64,000 nucleotides of DNA, taken from positions 2,846,759 to 2,910,758 of the forward strand of contig NW_024468911.1 in NCBI RefSeq assembly GCF_011745365.1. Reading direction: 5' to 3'. Under the pieces are notes generated by a model that saw only the letters and a program-made list of their open reading frames with translations, ran no database searches and was not told the origin of the DNA. The translations under genes were made by a program, and so were the position numbers. Source of the stretch: Cryphonectria parasitica EP155. Lineage: Eukaryota > Ascomycota > Sordariomycetes > Diaporthales > Cryphonectriaceae. The first letter of the stretch is position 1. Each line of letters begins with the position of its first letter. Positions 33,616 through 44,789 of this stretch are shown in pieces.

Positions 33616-34663
33616 ATGAGATTAGAGAGAAAGGTAAAACGAAAGCTCCAGCAAGCAGCCCCGAAGACTCCTGCTTGCCAAAGCACTGTTCAGGTTGGTC
33701 TCCCAGATCCGGATACTCTCCCAACGTATAAGTACAACTCTGAGCCAGAGCATGGCAACAATATGGTGGACATTGTTTACACTGATTCTCGTCCAACCCC
33801 AAGACTCAGCGACTATGTGGTTGACCCAGCAGACTGTAAGTGGAACCTACTGACTCTTTACATCCCTCCTTTTCCTCCCAAAATTTCTCCTTCGAATCTT
33901 TAGAGAGCCAGTCCAGCCTACAACACCTGACTAACACACCAGCTCAGGGACCGCCAGCAAACGTGGCCGCCGTGTAAACGATCCCGGCGCCCCCCTCGGC
34001 AGCACCACGGTCGCCGACATCCTAAGCGCTGACATAGACGGCAGCCAGTGCGAGATCTGTGACGAGGTAGGTGCCGAGTGCCACGGTGAGCCCTGCATCA
34101 CCAAGTTCCACGCAGCCCTGGCTCGTGTTGAGGCCCACTACATGGAAATCCGCAGGGCGGCGGTCGGATTCGGCGTATTCGCGAGACGTGCGATTCCCAA
34201 GGGCACAATGCTCTGCGAGTATGCGGGACGGCTGATGCCCTTGGACGCGCAGGTGTTTGAGCCTGACACCAGCTACGTGTTCATGCTCGGCGGCACCGCG
34301 CGCATCGACTCGATCGAGTACGGGAACATCTCGAGGTTTGTGAACCACCACTGCACGGCGTATAACCTGGAGGTGGTCGAGGTCATGTACGGCCGCCGCA
34401 AGGTGTTATGCTACAAGACCCAGCGTGACATCGCTGGGGGTGAGGAACTTTTTATCACGTATGGATCTCAGTACTGGTCTGATATGAAGCCTTGTCTCTG
34501 TGATGCAGATGAGTATCCACATACTCTTAATCGCTATCACAGGCTCGAGAGAGTAGTGGGAATGGCACCGACATGTCTGACGGGCTTGAAGGGGAAGAGA
34601 GTGACCCGAGCTGCTGTTGCTGCCGCTCGCAGGCGAGCAAAGGTAAATAGCTCGAGGCTATGA
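33616..34663 (+). CDS. SET-domain protein (probable lysine methyltransferase)
   Basis: Two exons (33616-33835 and 33948-34663; phase-1 intron, GTAAGT donor, acceptor CTCAG preceded by CTGACTAAC) give 311 residues. The N-terminal 73 residues are basic and then Pro-rich. A Cys cluster (CEICDEVGAECHGEPC) precedes the SET domain, which runs from about residue 138 (RRAAVGFGVFARRAIPKGTM) through RFVNHHC, the AdoMet-binding NHxC signature, to GEELFITYG with the conserved Tyr. A CLCDAD segment follows and could serve as a post-SET Cys group. SET proteins transfer methyl groups from AdoMet to lysines of histones or other proteins; the substrate here cannot be told from sequence. A first-ATG start is assumed; the frame is open further upstream. 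Confidence 0.82.
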
Positions 34664-35070
34664 GGGGCCCAAACATGTTATAAGCATACTTTTATGAGTA
34701 TTCTTACAGAATATGTAAGTAGTGAGGAAGTAATATTGAACGAATTGAAGCCATACGCAGTGTCTTTCCTTTCATGTGTACATCTCGCTGTGACGTCATA
34801 CTTGAGCAGAAGTGCCAGAGTCAGGGGTCTTCCTGCACAGACCATGATCGGCAACTACTGTAAGCCGCCAGCTGGGGAAGTAACGTCCAGGGAGGCTCGC
34901 TTGCACTATGGTAAGGCTGAGCGACGACCCTTGGGCCAAAATTTCCAAGACCGAGCACGACACCCAAACTCCAACAATTGTCCCAACCCTTTTCACGTTC
35001 ACGTCCCTACTACTGGGCATCCAGACACATCCGCCCACCCACTCATCCTCTCAAACACTCCCTCACCATC
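34664..35070. other. Intergenic region
   Basis: About 400 bp between the SET and BUD13 genes, presumably terminator plus promoter. No gene seen. Confidence 0.5.
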
Positions 35071-36135
35071 ATGCCCTCCGACCTCTCCTCGTATCTCGCA
35101 ACCCACTACCTCACCGCCGACACAAAACCCACTAAGAAGCGCAAGCGCAAGCACGACAAATCCTCCGGCGGCGGTCTCCTCATCCAAGACGACGACGAAT
35201 GGGGCAGCGGTAGCAGCTCTCACCGAAGGTCGAGAGCCCACGGTGGCGATGGCGACGAGGACGATAACAGCCCCGTGACGGTCGGCAAGGTCAAGGAGTT
35301 CCGAAAAACCACAAAGGCGAACTGGAAGACCGTTGGAGGCAGGCCCGCCGCTGACGACGCGGAGGCAGCCGCGGCAGACGCCATCCTTGCCTCGGCGGCG
35401 GCGGAGAACGAGGCCGCGCGCAAGGCGGAGGACGATGACCCGACCGTGGTAGAGGAGTCATCCGACGCCGCCGCCGCCGCGGCGAGGATGGCGGATGGCA
35501 CACATGCCGGCCTGCAGTCTGCCGCTGCGGTCACCGCGCAGCTGGAGCGGCGCCAGAAGGAGGAGCGCGAGCAGTTCGAGGCAGAGAGGCGCGCCGGCGT
35601 GGTCAAACATGGCGAGGAGGAGACGTATTATCGCGATGCGACCGGCCGGAGGGTCGATGTGAGCATGAAGCGTGCCGAGGCGCGGCGGGCCGCCCTGGAG
35701 GCGGAGGAGAAGGAGCGCATGAAGGAGGAGATGCTCAAGGGTGAGGTGCAGCTCGAGGAGGCAAGGAAGAGAAAAGAAGTGCTGGAGGATGCAAGGGGGA
35801 TGGCCGTTGCGAGGACGGCAGACGACGAGGAGATGAACAGGGAGCTGAAGGAGCAGAGGCGGTGGAATGATCCTATGGCACGGTTTTTGGACGCAGAAGA
35901 GGAGAGGGCAGGTCCGAAAACGAGTGCAGGCGGTGTTGATGAGAAGGGGTCCAAAAAGGCAAGCAGGAAGCCTGTGTATAAGGGTCCTGCACCGCCAAAT
36001 CGATATGGCATACGTCCAGGATACCGGTGGGATGGTGTTGACAGGAGTAATGGTTTCGAGGCGGAACGATTCAAGGCTATCAACCGGCGAGAGAGGAATA
36101 AGGGCCTAGACTACGCCTGGCAAATGGATGAGTAA
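35071..36135 (+). CDS. cwc26: Pre-mRNA splicing factor Bud13/Cwc26
   Basis: A single exon of 354 residues from ATG 35071 ([14 protein letters not shown]). Bud13/Cwc26 belongs to the RES complex (with Snu17 and Pml1), which joins the activated spliceosome and promotes splicing and nuclear retention of unspliced RNA. The N-terminal [15 protein letters not shown] basic patch is followed by a disordered, Ala/Glu-rich middle. The conserved C-terminal block starts at [13 protein letters not shown] (about residue 185), continues through a long charged helix ([18 protein letters not shown]) and [11 protein letters not shown], and ends with [19 protein letters not shown] before the terminal DYAWQMDE. 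This last signature is diagnostic. Length is typical for fungal members. The convergent TFG1 gene begins its 3' end 463 bp away. Confidence 0.93.
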   Translation: MPSDLSSYLATHYLTADTKPTKKRKRKHDKSSGGGLLIQDDDEWGSGSSSHRRSRAHGGDGDEDDNSPVTVGKVKEFRKTTKANWKTVGGRPAADDAEAAAADAILASAAAENEAARKAEDDDPTVVEESSDAAAAAARMADGTHAGLQSAAAVTAQLERRQKEEREQFEAERRAGVVKHGEEETYYRDATGRRVDVSMKRAEARRAALEAEEKERMKEEMLKGEVQLEEARKRKEVLEDARGMAVARTADDEEMNRELKEQRRWNDPMARFLDAEEERAGPKTSAGGVDEKGSKKASRKPVYKGPAPPNRYGIRPGYRWDGVDRSNGFEAERFKAINRRERNKGLDYAWQMDE

Positions 36136-36598
36136 TGCATGACAAGAGGCGGACGATACCACTATACATCATCATGAACAAAGAGGCGTTGAAGCATCAG
36201 CTCTGTCAACCGTAGTCGTACTGCACGTCTCAAACCATCTTCTTAAGATCATTAGACACTGTTTCGTATCAAGTCCTTTGCATTCTCGGTGACTATCCTG
36301 CTTTACCATCATAGAGGGCGCTGCCGATTGCTTGGCTATGAATCATCTATGAACATACGTGGACGACCAGTGGCGTGGCCATGTCCCCACAGACACAATG
36401 ATGGGCCAGTGAAGACTTTTCTGTCTTCTCACTACTTCGTGGCTAGCAGCATGCCACAGTTTGGCCTTACTTGGTCCGCTGTGAACTAATGCATATATGG
36501 ACTGGGGTCTTCGAATTTCAAGTTTTCCCCAGCCAAACCACATCTGTTTTTGGATGCTGCTGACCCATGATGACCCTCCGAGCGGCGAGTGTACACAC
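36136..36598. other. Convergent intergenic region
   Basis: This is the space between the 3' ends of BUD13 and TFG1, with no further frame of interest. Confidence 0.5.
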
Positions 36599-38879
36599 TC
36601 ACGCGCCCTTGGGGCGCAAGAGCTTGTCCGGGCCCCACTTGGCATTATTCTTAACAAGCGTGATGAAGAGCTTCCTATCGCTCATACGCGGTCCCTTAAA
36701 GTATTGCGCCATCTGGCTAATGTTCATGCCCTCAGGGTGAGCGTTCAGGCATGCGATGATGTCCTCCGCTGTGAGCGGCGGTGATGAGTTTGGAGCCGAG
36801 GGGCTAGTAGCACGGCTGGGAGTTTGCGAGCCTGTGGTCGCGATGAGTATATATGAATCCTTGGAGGGGCCTCGAGGAGGACTTGATAAGGCAACAATCG
36901 ATAGGGATGACTTACCTGGAGGAAGCTGCGACGAGCCAGGGACGGGACTGCCAGCCCTCGAGCCTGTTGGGGTTCCCTTGCCATGAGATCCAACGACCAG
37001 CTTGGATTTCTTCTTGAGAGCCTTGGGCCGGCCGCTGTCCGACATCTCGGTCGCAGTGGCCTCGCCATCACTGGAGGCACCAGGGATCTTCTTGGGCCGC
37101 TGCGACACTGGGGTGGATGCACGGCTGTCTCGGACAGAGCCCGTGGCAGCCTTCTTGGCCCTCTTCCGCGATGATTCGTTTCCGCTAGATTCCATCTCGG
37201 AAAGGTTGGGAGAACCGGGCCGTTTCAGATTGTTGACCTTCTTGGAGTCAGGGCCAGCTTTCAGCTTGCTGCTGCCCGAGGGCGTGCCGCTGGGGCCCTT
37301 GGTGGCTGTTCCCGCCTTCTGGTCTGGCGCATTCTTCTGCTCATCTTCCGGCTTGACCTCCTGTTTCTCGGCGTCGGACTCTTCGTCGGACTGGATTTTT
37401 GGTTAGCCAGAAGATGAAAAGCAGACGACGGCGATGACGCCGACGACGAGTAGGAGGTGGCGGAGCTGTACTTACGGAAGAATCCAGGCCCAGGTCCGAA
37501 GAATCGTCGGGGTCCTCCTTATACTCGAGATGCTTCTCATACTTGACGAGATGCTTCGCAAGGCCTTTCCCGAGGCGCTTCCTAGCCTCTTCCTCGGCCT
37601 CCTCGCGGGCCAGCTCTTCCTCGATCTCCTTTTCGTCAGCCTCGCCAAAGAGGTTAGCACCCAGCTGCTCGCGACGGACACGGTCCTTGGAGTCCTTGAC
37701 CTCCTCGTCATTGTCGCGCTCAAAGGTGGGGTTCTCGTCATCGTCCTGGAACTCGTCTCCCGAGAAGTCGATGTCGTCATGCTCCTGCTTCTCTGAGCGC
37801 GCGGCTGACTTGAATGTGGTACTCTCCGACTTGACCATGGATCTTCCGTACAGAGCTTGTCTGGTGGCGTTCATCTCCTCCCTGTCCTTGTCCTTCTCGT
37901 CCTGCCTCATATGCCAGCGGCTCGGCACGGTCTGCTTCTTCATCAGTGCCTCAGCCTCCTCAATGCTGTAGGCCCTGAATGGAGGCTTGTGGGTAAACTT
38001 GTAGAACTTCTCCAAGGGGACGGCGCGAACTTGCGTGCCCTCAAACTGCAACGCAACCGTAGACTCGGACAGAGGACCCATGTACTGGCTCACAAAAGCG
38101 CTCTTCCCATCTGCATCTTCAATGACCCAGGGGAGGGACTCTTCGTAGCGCAGATTGTTCTCTTTCTTGCGTTCGACAGTCCGCTTGGCGTAGAATGCCT
38201 TTGTCTCAAGTCTCTCCTGCTTCTGGGCGGGCTTCTTGGCCGCGGCAGCATCTCTGGAGACGGGGGCGATCTGAGCCTGATCCAAGGCGCGCTGGGCTTC
38301 CTTGTCAGCCTTGATCTTTGCGAGGCGCTCTGCCTCGACCGAGTCGACAGGTGCTGGGCTCTCGCTCGGCTCTTTCTCCTCCACAGGCGCATTGTTCACG
38401 TCTCGTGCATCCTTTCGGTGGAGCGTAACCGGTCGCGGGAATTGCGTGTCGTCCATGATATCGATAACACCGCTGGTACGCGTCTTGGCGAATCGCATGA
38501 CGTGAGCTCGCAGGCCCTCCTTGATATCGGCCTTGGTCATATAGACCGACACCTCGCGAAAGTCCTCGGCAGCAGGTGGGGGGTCCCACCATCCACCGTT
38601 CTGTCGTCGGCGCTGCTTCCACTCCTCCTGTGTCTTCAGATCCACCTTAGGGGCAGTCACGCCATAGAAATTGGACGAATTGTTGTTTGTGCTCTTGGAG
38701 GCGCCTGCCTTGGGCTTGCTCGAGCTGCTGGGTGCCTTGGACTGTTGGGTCGGCGGCGGAGCAGACTTCTTGCGCGCGACAAGCGGGTTGGAAGAAACAG
38801 GTCTTCTGCGGCGCAGAGGTGGTGCGCCTGGAGGACGATTACCGCCGTTAGGCAGGCCATTGGGAGTAGGGGCGCTCAT
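36599..38879 (-). CDS. tfg1: TFIIF large subunit (RAP74/Tfg1)
   Basis: Three exons (38879-37476, 37390-36916, 36831-36599) give 703 residues. Both introns have GTAAG donors; the second is 84 bp and in frame, so retention would add 28 residues. TFIIF binds RNA polymerase II and TFIIB during initiation and elongation. The N-terminal part carries a Pro/Arg/Lys-rich leader, then the dimerisation region (NFYGVTAPKVDLKTQEEWKQ, WWDPPPAAEDFREVSVYM, VMRFAKTRTSGVIDIM) and the second half of the triple barrel (LPWVIEDADGKSAFVSQYMG). A long acidic, charged linker follows. The C-terminus is a winged helix (LTAEDIIACLNAHPEGMNIS...MAQYFKG...LVKNNAKW). All hallmark parts are present and the length is usual. 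It is divergent from the Cid1-like gene. Confidence 0.93.
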
Positions 38880-40550
38880 GATGACGACGGGGGTAGATCG
38901 AGTTCGGGGCGGTCAGCTGCCGATGCCGCAGCGGGCAAGAGACGGTTGTTTTGAGCCGTCCGTTGAGGCGATATCAGAGACGAATCCTCGAGCGTGAATG
39001 ACGCGACATGTGGAAGGGCAGCGGGCTGACGAATGTGTTTTATTTCCGGGGGGGCACCCAACGCAACGTGAAGAAGCTGACGATGACGGTCGGAGACGAA
39101 CGTTCGGTGATACGAGTAACGTCTCGAGTACGATATTGTCGTCACCAGAAGGAAGATGTTGAGACGTTGAGGTCTGCTGAACAAAGTCTGCAATTGATCA
39201 GCTTTGTTCGAATGCTGATGTTGAAGAAAAGAATTGAAGGCAGCAAGGCACAAAGAAAGACGTGGGTTTGACAATGAGGTAGAGTAGTGCGGTGCAGGTG
39301 CGGGTGGGTGGGTCCAGGCAGGTGAGTCCCAGCCTAGGCCACACCATGCACAGTACTTAAGTACTTAGCTCCTAAATTCATTCACTGCGTCACTCACTCA
39401 CTGTATTTCACGCTGGGAACAAGAGGACTGGGGCAAGCAAAATTGACACCTATTAAAAAGAAGAATAATAATAAGAAGAGTAGACCTCTAAAATATGTGC
39501 CCTTTCCATCTACTGCAACAGAAATTCTGCAAAGACATACATTCATAAAGAAAAGGAAATAGCCCAATGCAGGACACAAAAGTCTCATTACATTTACATG
39601 GGGACAAGCCAACAGACATCTTGCGCTTAGTAGAGTGCTGGCTGGACTCAGTGAAGGGACAAGCTACTAACCCACTTGGTACTTAGTATAGTCGGGCCTC
39701 TAGCCCACCAACCCCACCACCCCGTACTCTGCACTCTGCTGTCCCTTGTCACTTATCCAGCTTCAACGCTCCCAGATCCACAGGCTCGCATATCAACTCG
39801 ACCTCAGAACACCTCCAAACCTTGTCATCACGAACACAAAACACATCTCAACTGATACAACCCTTGAAAAACTTTGGAGAAGGGCTACCAAGCTCAGCTA
39901 TGATAGAGCAAGCAGGGTAGATCCCCACAAGACATCATCCTCTACAGACTGTGTCACCCGTTCAAACAGTGACAGTGGAGCCATCGACATTGCAGACATC
40001 CAACGAGCAAAATCTCTGAGAGAAGTCACCAGCAATTAGCAGTCACACAGCAGAATCAGGGCTCACAAGTTACATCGTACAACTCACAACTCGGGAACCT
40101 GCAGCATACATACAAGCAGGCAGGCAGTAGTCGCCCCTCCAACGAAAGATTCCCTTCACAGCAGCAGCAGCAGCAGCTCAGCAGCCTGTTTACTGCCAAT
40201 CTCTTCCGGTGCCTTCAGTGCTGTCAACTCTACACCAACCTCACCCTTCACCCTCGATCAAACAGTCCATCTCTTCTTTCCATCTTCCTTGACATGGCAA
40301 CAAGCATGATTCAACATCGGTAGCCAGTCCTTCCACAGCACTTCGAGCCAACCCTTCACCCTTCCTGCCTGGGGTAAATCGAGTCTCTCGCTCTCTTTTT
40401 CTCGTTTATTTCTCAACCGACAGCACGTGTCAGTGCCTTGTCACACAATCGTTTTGGGAGATCCGTTTGCCTCTTGATATCGGACGGGTCATCAAGTTAC
40501 TGCAGCCGTGAATACAGCAAACAACAAGTGTGGGCCAAGAGGAGGACACC
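38880..40550. other. Divergent promoter region between TFG1 and the Cid1-like gene
   Basis: About 1.7 kb. It contains a perfect 14-base palindrome AGTACTTAAGTACT at 39352-39365, a CAGCAG run near 40161-40176 and a long presumed 5' leader for the Cid1-like gene. A 97-codon frame at 39746 has no ATG start. No gene seen. Confidence 0.5.
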
Positions 40551-43500
40551 ATGGCCGACGGCAACCAGCAAGACGACATGCCATTGGACGTACGAATGCG
40601 AAATCTCATCTTGAAGAATGCTGAGAAGTCTCAGACTGAGGGAGGTCTTCCTCCTACATCTCAGCATCCGCCTGTAGAGGGTGGTCCCGCGCAGAATGCG
40701 GATGCGCTCTCGCAACCAGACCCGTCTCCAAAATCGCGACAGAAGCGACCAAATCAGGCACAACGTCGCCAAATGTCTTCTCAGTTGAACATCCCCATCG
40801 ACCACCGCTCCGTCCAAGCGCAGGAAAACCGACACCATGGGAATTTCTCCAGCCAGTACCACCACCGCCAGAACCACCAGCATCGAAATCAACGTTCGCA
40901 GCCGAATGCCATTCCGCCAGCCAACATGCACGACGGCTACGCGAGAGGCGGTCCTCCACCTCAGAACCGTCACCATCCCTCACCGTCTTACCCAGGCTTC
41001 TCGTCTTCGCCTGCTCACTCTGACTGGAGACAGCCAGGCGGTGGTCAGATGGGGTATCAGGGATACCAGACTGGTCCAGCACGTTCGAACCCCTTTGGGA
41101 GGAATTCTATGACCCAAGGCCGCTCGTTGTACAACCCGCACCTTGACCATGCTCAGCCGGACAATCTCGAGGCTCAGGTCGCCCTTCTAGAGAAACTCAC
41201 CACGACAATACTCGCCAATGCCGAGATTGACCTTGCTCAGATCCAGGAGAAAGAGAACTTTCGGCTGCTCATAGAGGAAGCATGCCGAGCCGCCATTACT
41301 GAACACCACAATGCGATCAGTGGCCGGTCCGACTTCCCGCCCATGTCCGTCCAGCTGCGATGCTTCGGCAGCTTGGCGTCCGGATTTGCCACCAAATCTG
41401 CCGACATGGACCTTGGGCTTCTCTCCCCCCTCTCTCACCCACAGCCTGATGCTCCCGGCTCGGAGATTCCTCGCATAGTGGAGAAGACCTTCTTGAACAT
41501 GGGCTTTGGTGCCCGTCTGCTCACCAAGACCAGAGTGCCTATCATCAAGGTCTGCCAGAAACCTCCGCAGAAGCTTTACGCAGACCTCTTGGAAGAGCGG
41601 GAGAGGTGGGAGAGGGGAGATGAGGAGGACCAGGACCTCGAAGAGGATGATCCTGTGAGCGCGCATGCCAGCAGCCCAAGTGGAGTGCATGATGAATCTA
41701 CTACCCGTCACGACACACACGCTTCTGAACCTGTCATTTCTCCTCCCAACGGTGATGGCCAGCACGATGATCCCTACCAGGCCCAGCTCAATAAGTTGAA
41801 GCAGGGAGGAAAGGCTTTGTCAACTTATTACGGGGCTGCAAAGAAGTTGCTTCGAGAACTTGGGGGACGAGACATCACCAATTCCACGGCAGCAAGCTTC
41901 AGCAAGGGTGATTTCCGCATCCTCAACGATGTCTGCTCTGCCTTTGTCCACGGCCTGGCCGATGGTGACTTGAGGACGCGACTGCAGAGATATCTGTCCC
42001 TCTCTTTCGATTCAACAGCTCCCATGTCCATCAATCGTTCGATATATGGAGTCATTTTACAGATCGAGGGTGAAAAGATGGTCATGGCTTGGGAGTCACG
42101 CTCCATCTATGAGAAGGATCAGCAATCTGAGATGAGGGGAAAACTACGGATCAATCAGTGGATTGATCTTCAGAACAGGCCAACTTTCGGCTTGGACCCC
42201 CTCGCTTACAACAAAGAGCTCCAGCTTGCGGTCGAGACGCTCAGGAATATTCCCTCGGTTGCCTTGATTCTTCTAGAGCAAGGTCAATTCGAGTCAGCCT
42301 CATCCTACCACAGTCGAGTCATCAAGCTGATGGTTGAGCTGGGTGGGCAGCACCTCTCGGCCGCTCAAACACCGTTATCAATTGCCATCGTCCAACAATA
42401 TGCACACGGCATATACGATACCGCAATTCGATCGCAGGTCACGAAATACATGCGCTCTGTGGACATGCCCAGTCTTCAAGCGGTTGCAAGACGACACAAA
42501 TCTTTGCAACTTGCCCGAGAACTTGAGAAGGCCCTGGATAAGGACCTGTATTCGCCTGATGATCGAGCTGACATTCAACGTTATATTGAGCTATTACGTG
42601 GGCCAATGGAATCCGGCGAGAGGCCTGAAGTGCAATCTGGTTATGTGCTGCCCATGACGCGGGAAGACTGGGCGTTGGTAGCCAAGATGCGCGACCTTCC
42701 AGACCCGTCTCGTATGACCCCGAACCAGCCTCGCGATCGCTATCATGATCGGCTAGAGTATCCCAAAAACGGCATCGGTGTTCAGTGCGATATCAACTTC
42801 TCGGCGCAGCTCGCACTTCAGAACACGTATCTGCTGAGATGTTACTCTCTTACGGATCCTCGCGTCAGACCAATCGTCCTGTTCGTCAAGCACTGGGCTA
42901 AAGTTCGAGGCATCAATACCGCATACCGCGGAACGCTGTCCAGTTACGGCTATGTTTTACTCGTGTTGCATTATCTCATGAACGTTGCTCGACCCGCCGT
43001 CTGCCCCAACCTGCAGCTCCTGGCGCCGCCAGTGCCTCCAGATCTCACTCCAGAGCAGATCGAGAACTCGGTTCAGTGCAAGGGTAGAGATATCCGATTC
43101 TGGAGGGATGCGGACCAAATAGCCGACGCTGCTCAGCGCGGCTTACTGAGTCAGAACACTGAGAGTATCGGCTTTCTTCTGCATGGCTTCTTTGAGTACT
43201 ACGCTCAGAACAAAATCATGGGCGCTGGCCACATGCGAGGCTTCGACTGGGGTAGGGACGTCATCAGCATCCGTTCTCTTGGGGGCCTCTTGACCAAGCG
43301 GCAGAAAGGTTGGACAGGTGCGAAGACGGTGCTCGAGGTCCAGCAGCCCGACAAGCCTCCTGTCGCGACAGAATCAGTGGCCCAGACACCAAACCTTGCG
43401 CCGGCAGCTGAAAGTCAGGACGACGGTCCATCAGGTTCAGCAGCCCATCCACTACTACCTTCGCCCGGCCTTCCTACCGTGCCAGCGTCTGTTCAAGACC

Positions 43501-43787
43501 GCGGTAAGCCCGAAGTCAAGGAAGTGCGCCACCGTTTTCTAGTTGCGATTGAGGATCCCTTCGAGTTGGATCACAACGTTGCCCGAACGGTCACTCACAA
43601 CGGCATTGTCTCGATCCGCGACGAGTTCCGCCGCGCCTGGAGGATCATCCAGAATGCCGGAAAGGGCCAGTCAGATGAATACTTGTTACGGGATGTCTCT
43701 CTGGAAGAGAAGAAGACTGACCAGTCATCCTTCTGGGAGCTCCTGGACGACATTCATGGTCAGCCGCCTCCGAGTATGACAGCTTAG
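40551..43787 (+). CDS. Cid1/Trf-like non-canonical nucleotidyltransferase with split palm
   Basis: A single exon of 1,078 residues from ATG 40551 (MADGNQQDDMPLDV). Enzymes of this family add A, U or C/U residues to RNA 3' ends and influence decay. Residues 1 to about 220 are disordered (Pro, Gln, His, Asn). The catalytic palm begins at CFGSLASGFATKSADMDLGL with D285 and D287. The third carboxylate is in QCDINFSAQLALQNTYLLRC (D747), followed by VKHWAKVRGINTAYRGTLSSYG and the PAP/25A-associated region with DIRFWRDADQI and a late SIGFLLHGFFEYYAQ. About 460 residues, largely helical with one acidic linker, lie between D287 and D747, where compact family members have several tens. The C-terminus returns to EDPFELDHNVARTV, typical of the family. 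I cannot assign nucleotide preference. An alternative GTG at 40530 is unlikely to be used. Confidence 0.87.
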   Translation: MADGNQQDDMPLDVRMRNLILKNAEKSQTEGGLPPTSQHPPVEGGPAQNADALSQPDPSPKSRQKRPNQAQRRQMSSQLNIPIDHRSVQAQENRHHGNFSSQYHHRQNHQHRNQRSQPNAIPPANMHDGYARGGPPPQNRHHPSPSYPGFSSSPAHSDWRQPGGGQMGYQGYQTGPARSNPFGRNSMTQGRSLYNPHLDHAQPDNLEAQVALLEKLTTTILANAEIDLAQIQEKENFRLLIEEACRAAITEHHNAISGRSDFPPMSVQLRCFGSLASGFATKSADMDLGLLSPLSHPQPDAPGSEIPRIVEKTFLNMGFGARLLTKTRVPIIKVCQKPPQKLYADLLEERERWERGDEEDQDLEEDDPVSAHASSPSGVHDESTTRHDTHASEPVISPPNGDGQHDDPYQAQLNKLKQGGKALSTYYGAAKKLLRELGGRDITNSTAASFSKGDFRILNDVCSAFVHGLADGDLRTRLQRYLSLSFDSTAPMSINRSIYGVILQIEGEKMVMAWESRSIYEKDQQSEMRGKLRINQWIDLQNRPTFGLDPLAYNKELQLAVETLRNIPSVALILLEQGQFESASSYHSRVIKLMVELGGQHLSAAQTPLSIAIVQQYAHGIYDTAIRSQVTKYMRSVDMPSLQAVARRHKSLQLARELEKALDKDLYSPDDRADIQRYIELLRGPMESGERPEVQSGYVLPMTREDWALVAKMRDLPDPSRMTPNQPRDRYHDRLEYPKNGIGVQCDINFSAQLALQNTYLLRCYSLTDPRVRPIVLFVKHWAKVRGINTAYRGTLSSYGYVLLVLHYLMNVARPAVCPNLQLLAPPVPPDLTPEQIENSVQCKGRDIRFWRDADQIADAAQRGLLSQNTESIGFLLHGFFEYYAQNKIMGAGHMRGFDWGRDVISIRSLGGLLTKRQKGWTGAKTVLEVQQPDKPPVATESVAQTPNLAPAAESQDDGPSGSAAHPLLPSPGLPTVPASVQDRGKPEVKEVRHRFLVAIEDPFELDHNVARTVTHNGIVSIRDEFRRAWRIIQNAGKGQSDEYLLRDVSLEEKKTDQSSFWELLDDIHGQPPPSMTA

Positions 43788-44789
43788 CTCGTAGTAGTTG
43801 TGCTTATTGTATGGGCAAATTGAGACTATGCTTGTGTGGCAGGGAGTCCGTTAAAGGGAACCGAGTTTTTGGAGGGGTAATTTTGCTGGCATTGAAGGGT
43901 GCATCATTTGATGCATAGGCATTGGCGCTTGATTGTCTGTATTGGTATTCTACTCAATTGAAGGAGCATCTGCGACAACTGTATACTTTAGAGGTAGCAC
44001 TGTATGTGAAGTCAAGAAAGGCATCAAAAAACCGACTAGCCATAAACGCTGAGGTTGTTCTTGTAAGAATAGATTTCCGAAATGGTCAACCTTGACCATC
44101 GACTCGAGCCAAAGGGGGCCGAAGGGTGATAATTGGAGTCCATCACGTTGTCTGGCTAAGATTGCTCCAGAGTGCGACTTGGGGCCAAGAATAATGTCGT
44201 TGGTGTCAAAAACACACTCATATTCAGCCAACCAAAAAACACTGTTTCACAAAAGGTCCAAGGCCAGTCCGGGCCTCTCCATAAGTGTTCAGCGCACATC
44301 ATCTAATTATTCAACTCTGCTTCCTGGGGGCCGAAGGGATCCACACAAAACTACAGCATATGGAGACTGGGCGTATGAAGACTGTAACGAAATAAACAGC
44401 GCGGCTGAGCTAACAGCTGGTTGCGTTGGTTGTCACAAACGCACAGAGGTGGAGAAGAGAGGATGCCGGCCTTGGGGGGCGGACCTGGATCGATGCTATT
44501 CGCGGCCTACTCTGGCCTTGTTGGCCGGCCGAATCAGATTCATAGCCTTTCGAAAACATGTGATGAATTTCAACTGCAAGTCACTTTTGGTATCTTGACT
44601 CAAAATCCGAATTATTTAAGTAGACAAGATCTGCTCTGTTGAGTCTCTGAAATATTAAGAGCTCCCTCATCAACTTGCACATCTGAAAGACAGGCTTTCC
44701 CGAAATAAACCAGCAAAACTCTCTTATATTACCTCTCTGCCCTTGAATCAATTCCTCTCACCATTAGCCAACAAAAAAAAACAAAAAAA
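43788..44789. other. Intergenic region upstream of the small secreted protein gene
   Basis: About 1 kb of AT-richer sequence with no supported gene. The last 100 bases before 44790 form an A/C-rich leader ending in A-runs interrupted by single C, a favourable initiation context in fungi. Confidence 0.5.

Noticed and set aside
37857..38954. 365-codon frame on the plus strand
   Set aside because: Antisense to TFG1 exon 1, which has clear TFIIF signatures; the plus-strand translation is a low-complexity shadow.
39746..40039. 97-codon frame upstream of the Cid1-like gene as a small gene or uORF
   Set aside because: It begins at TTG, has no ATG near the start and shows no domain.
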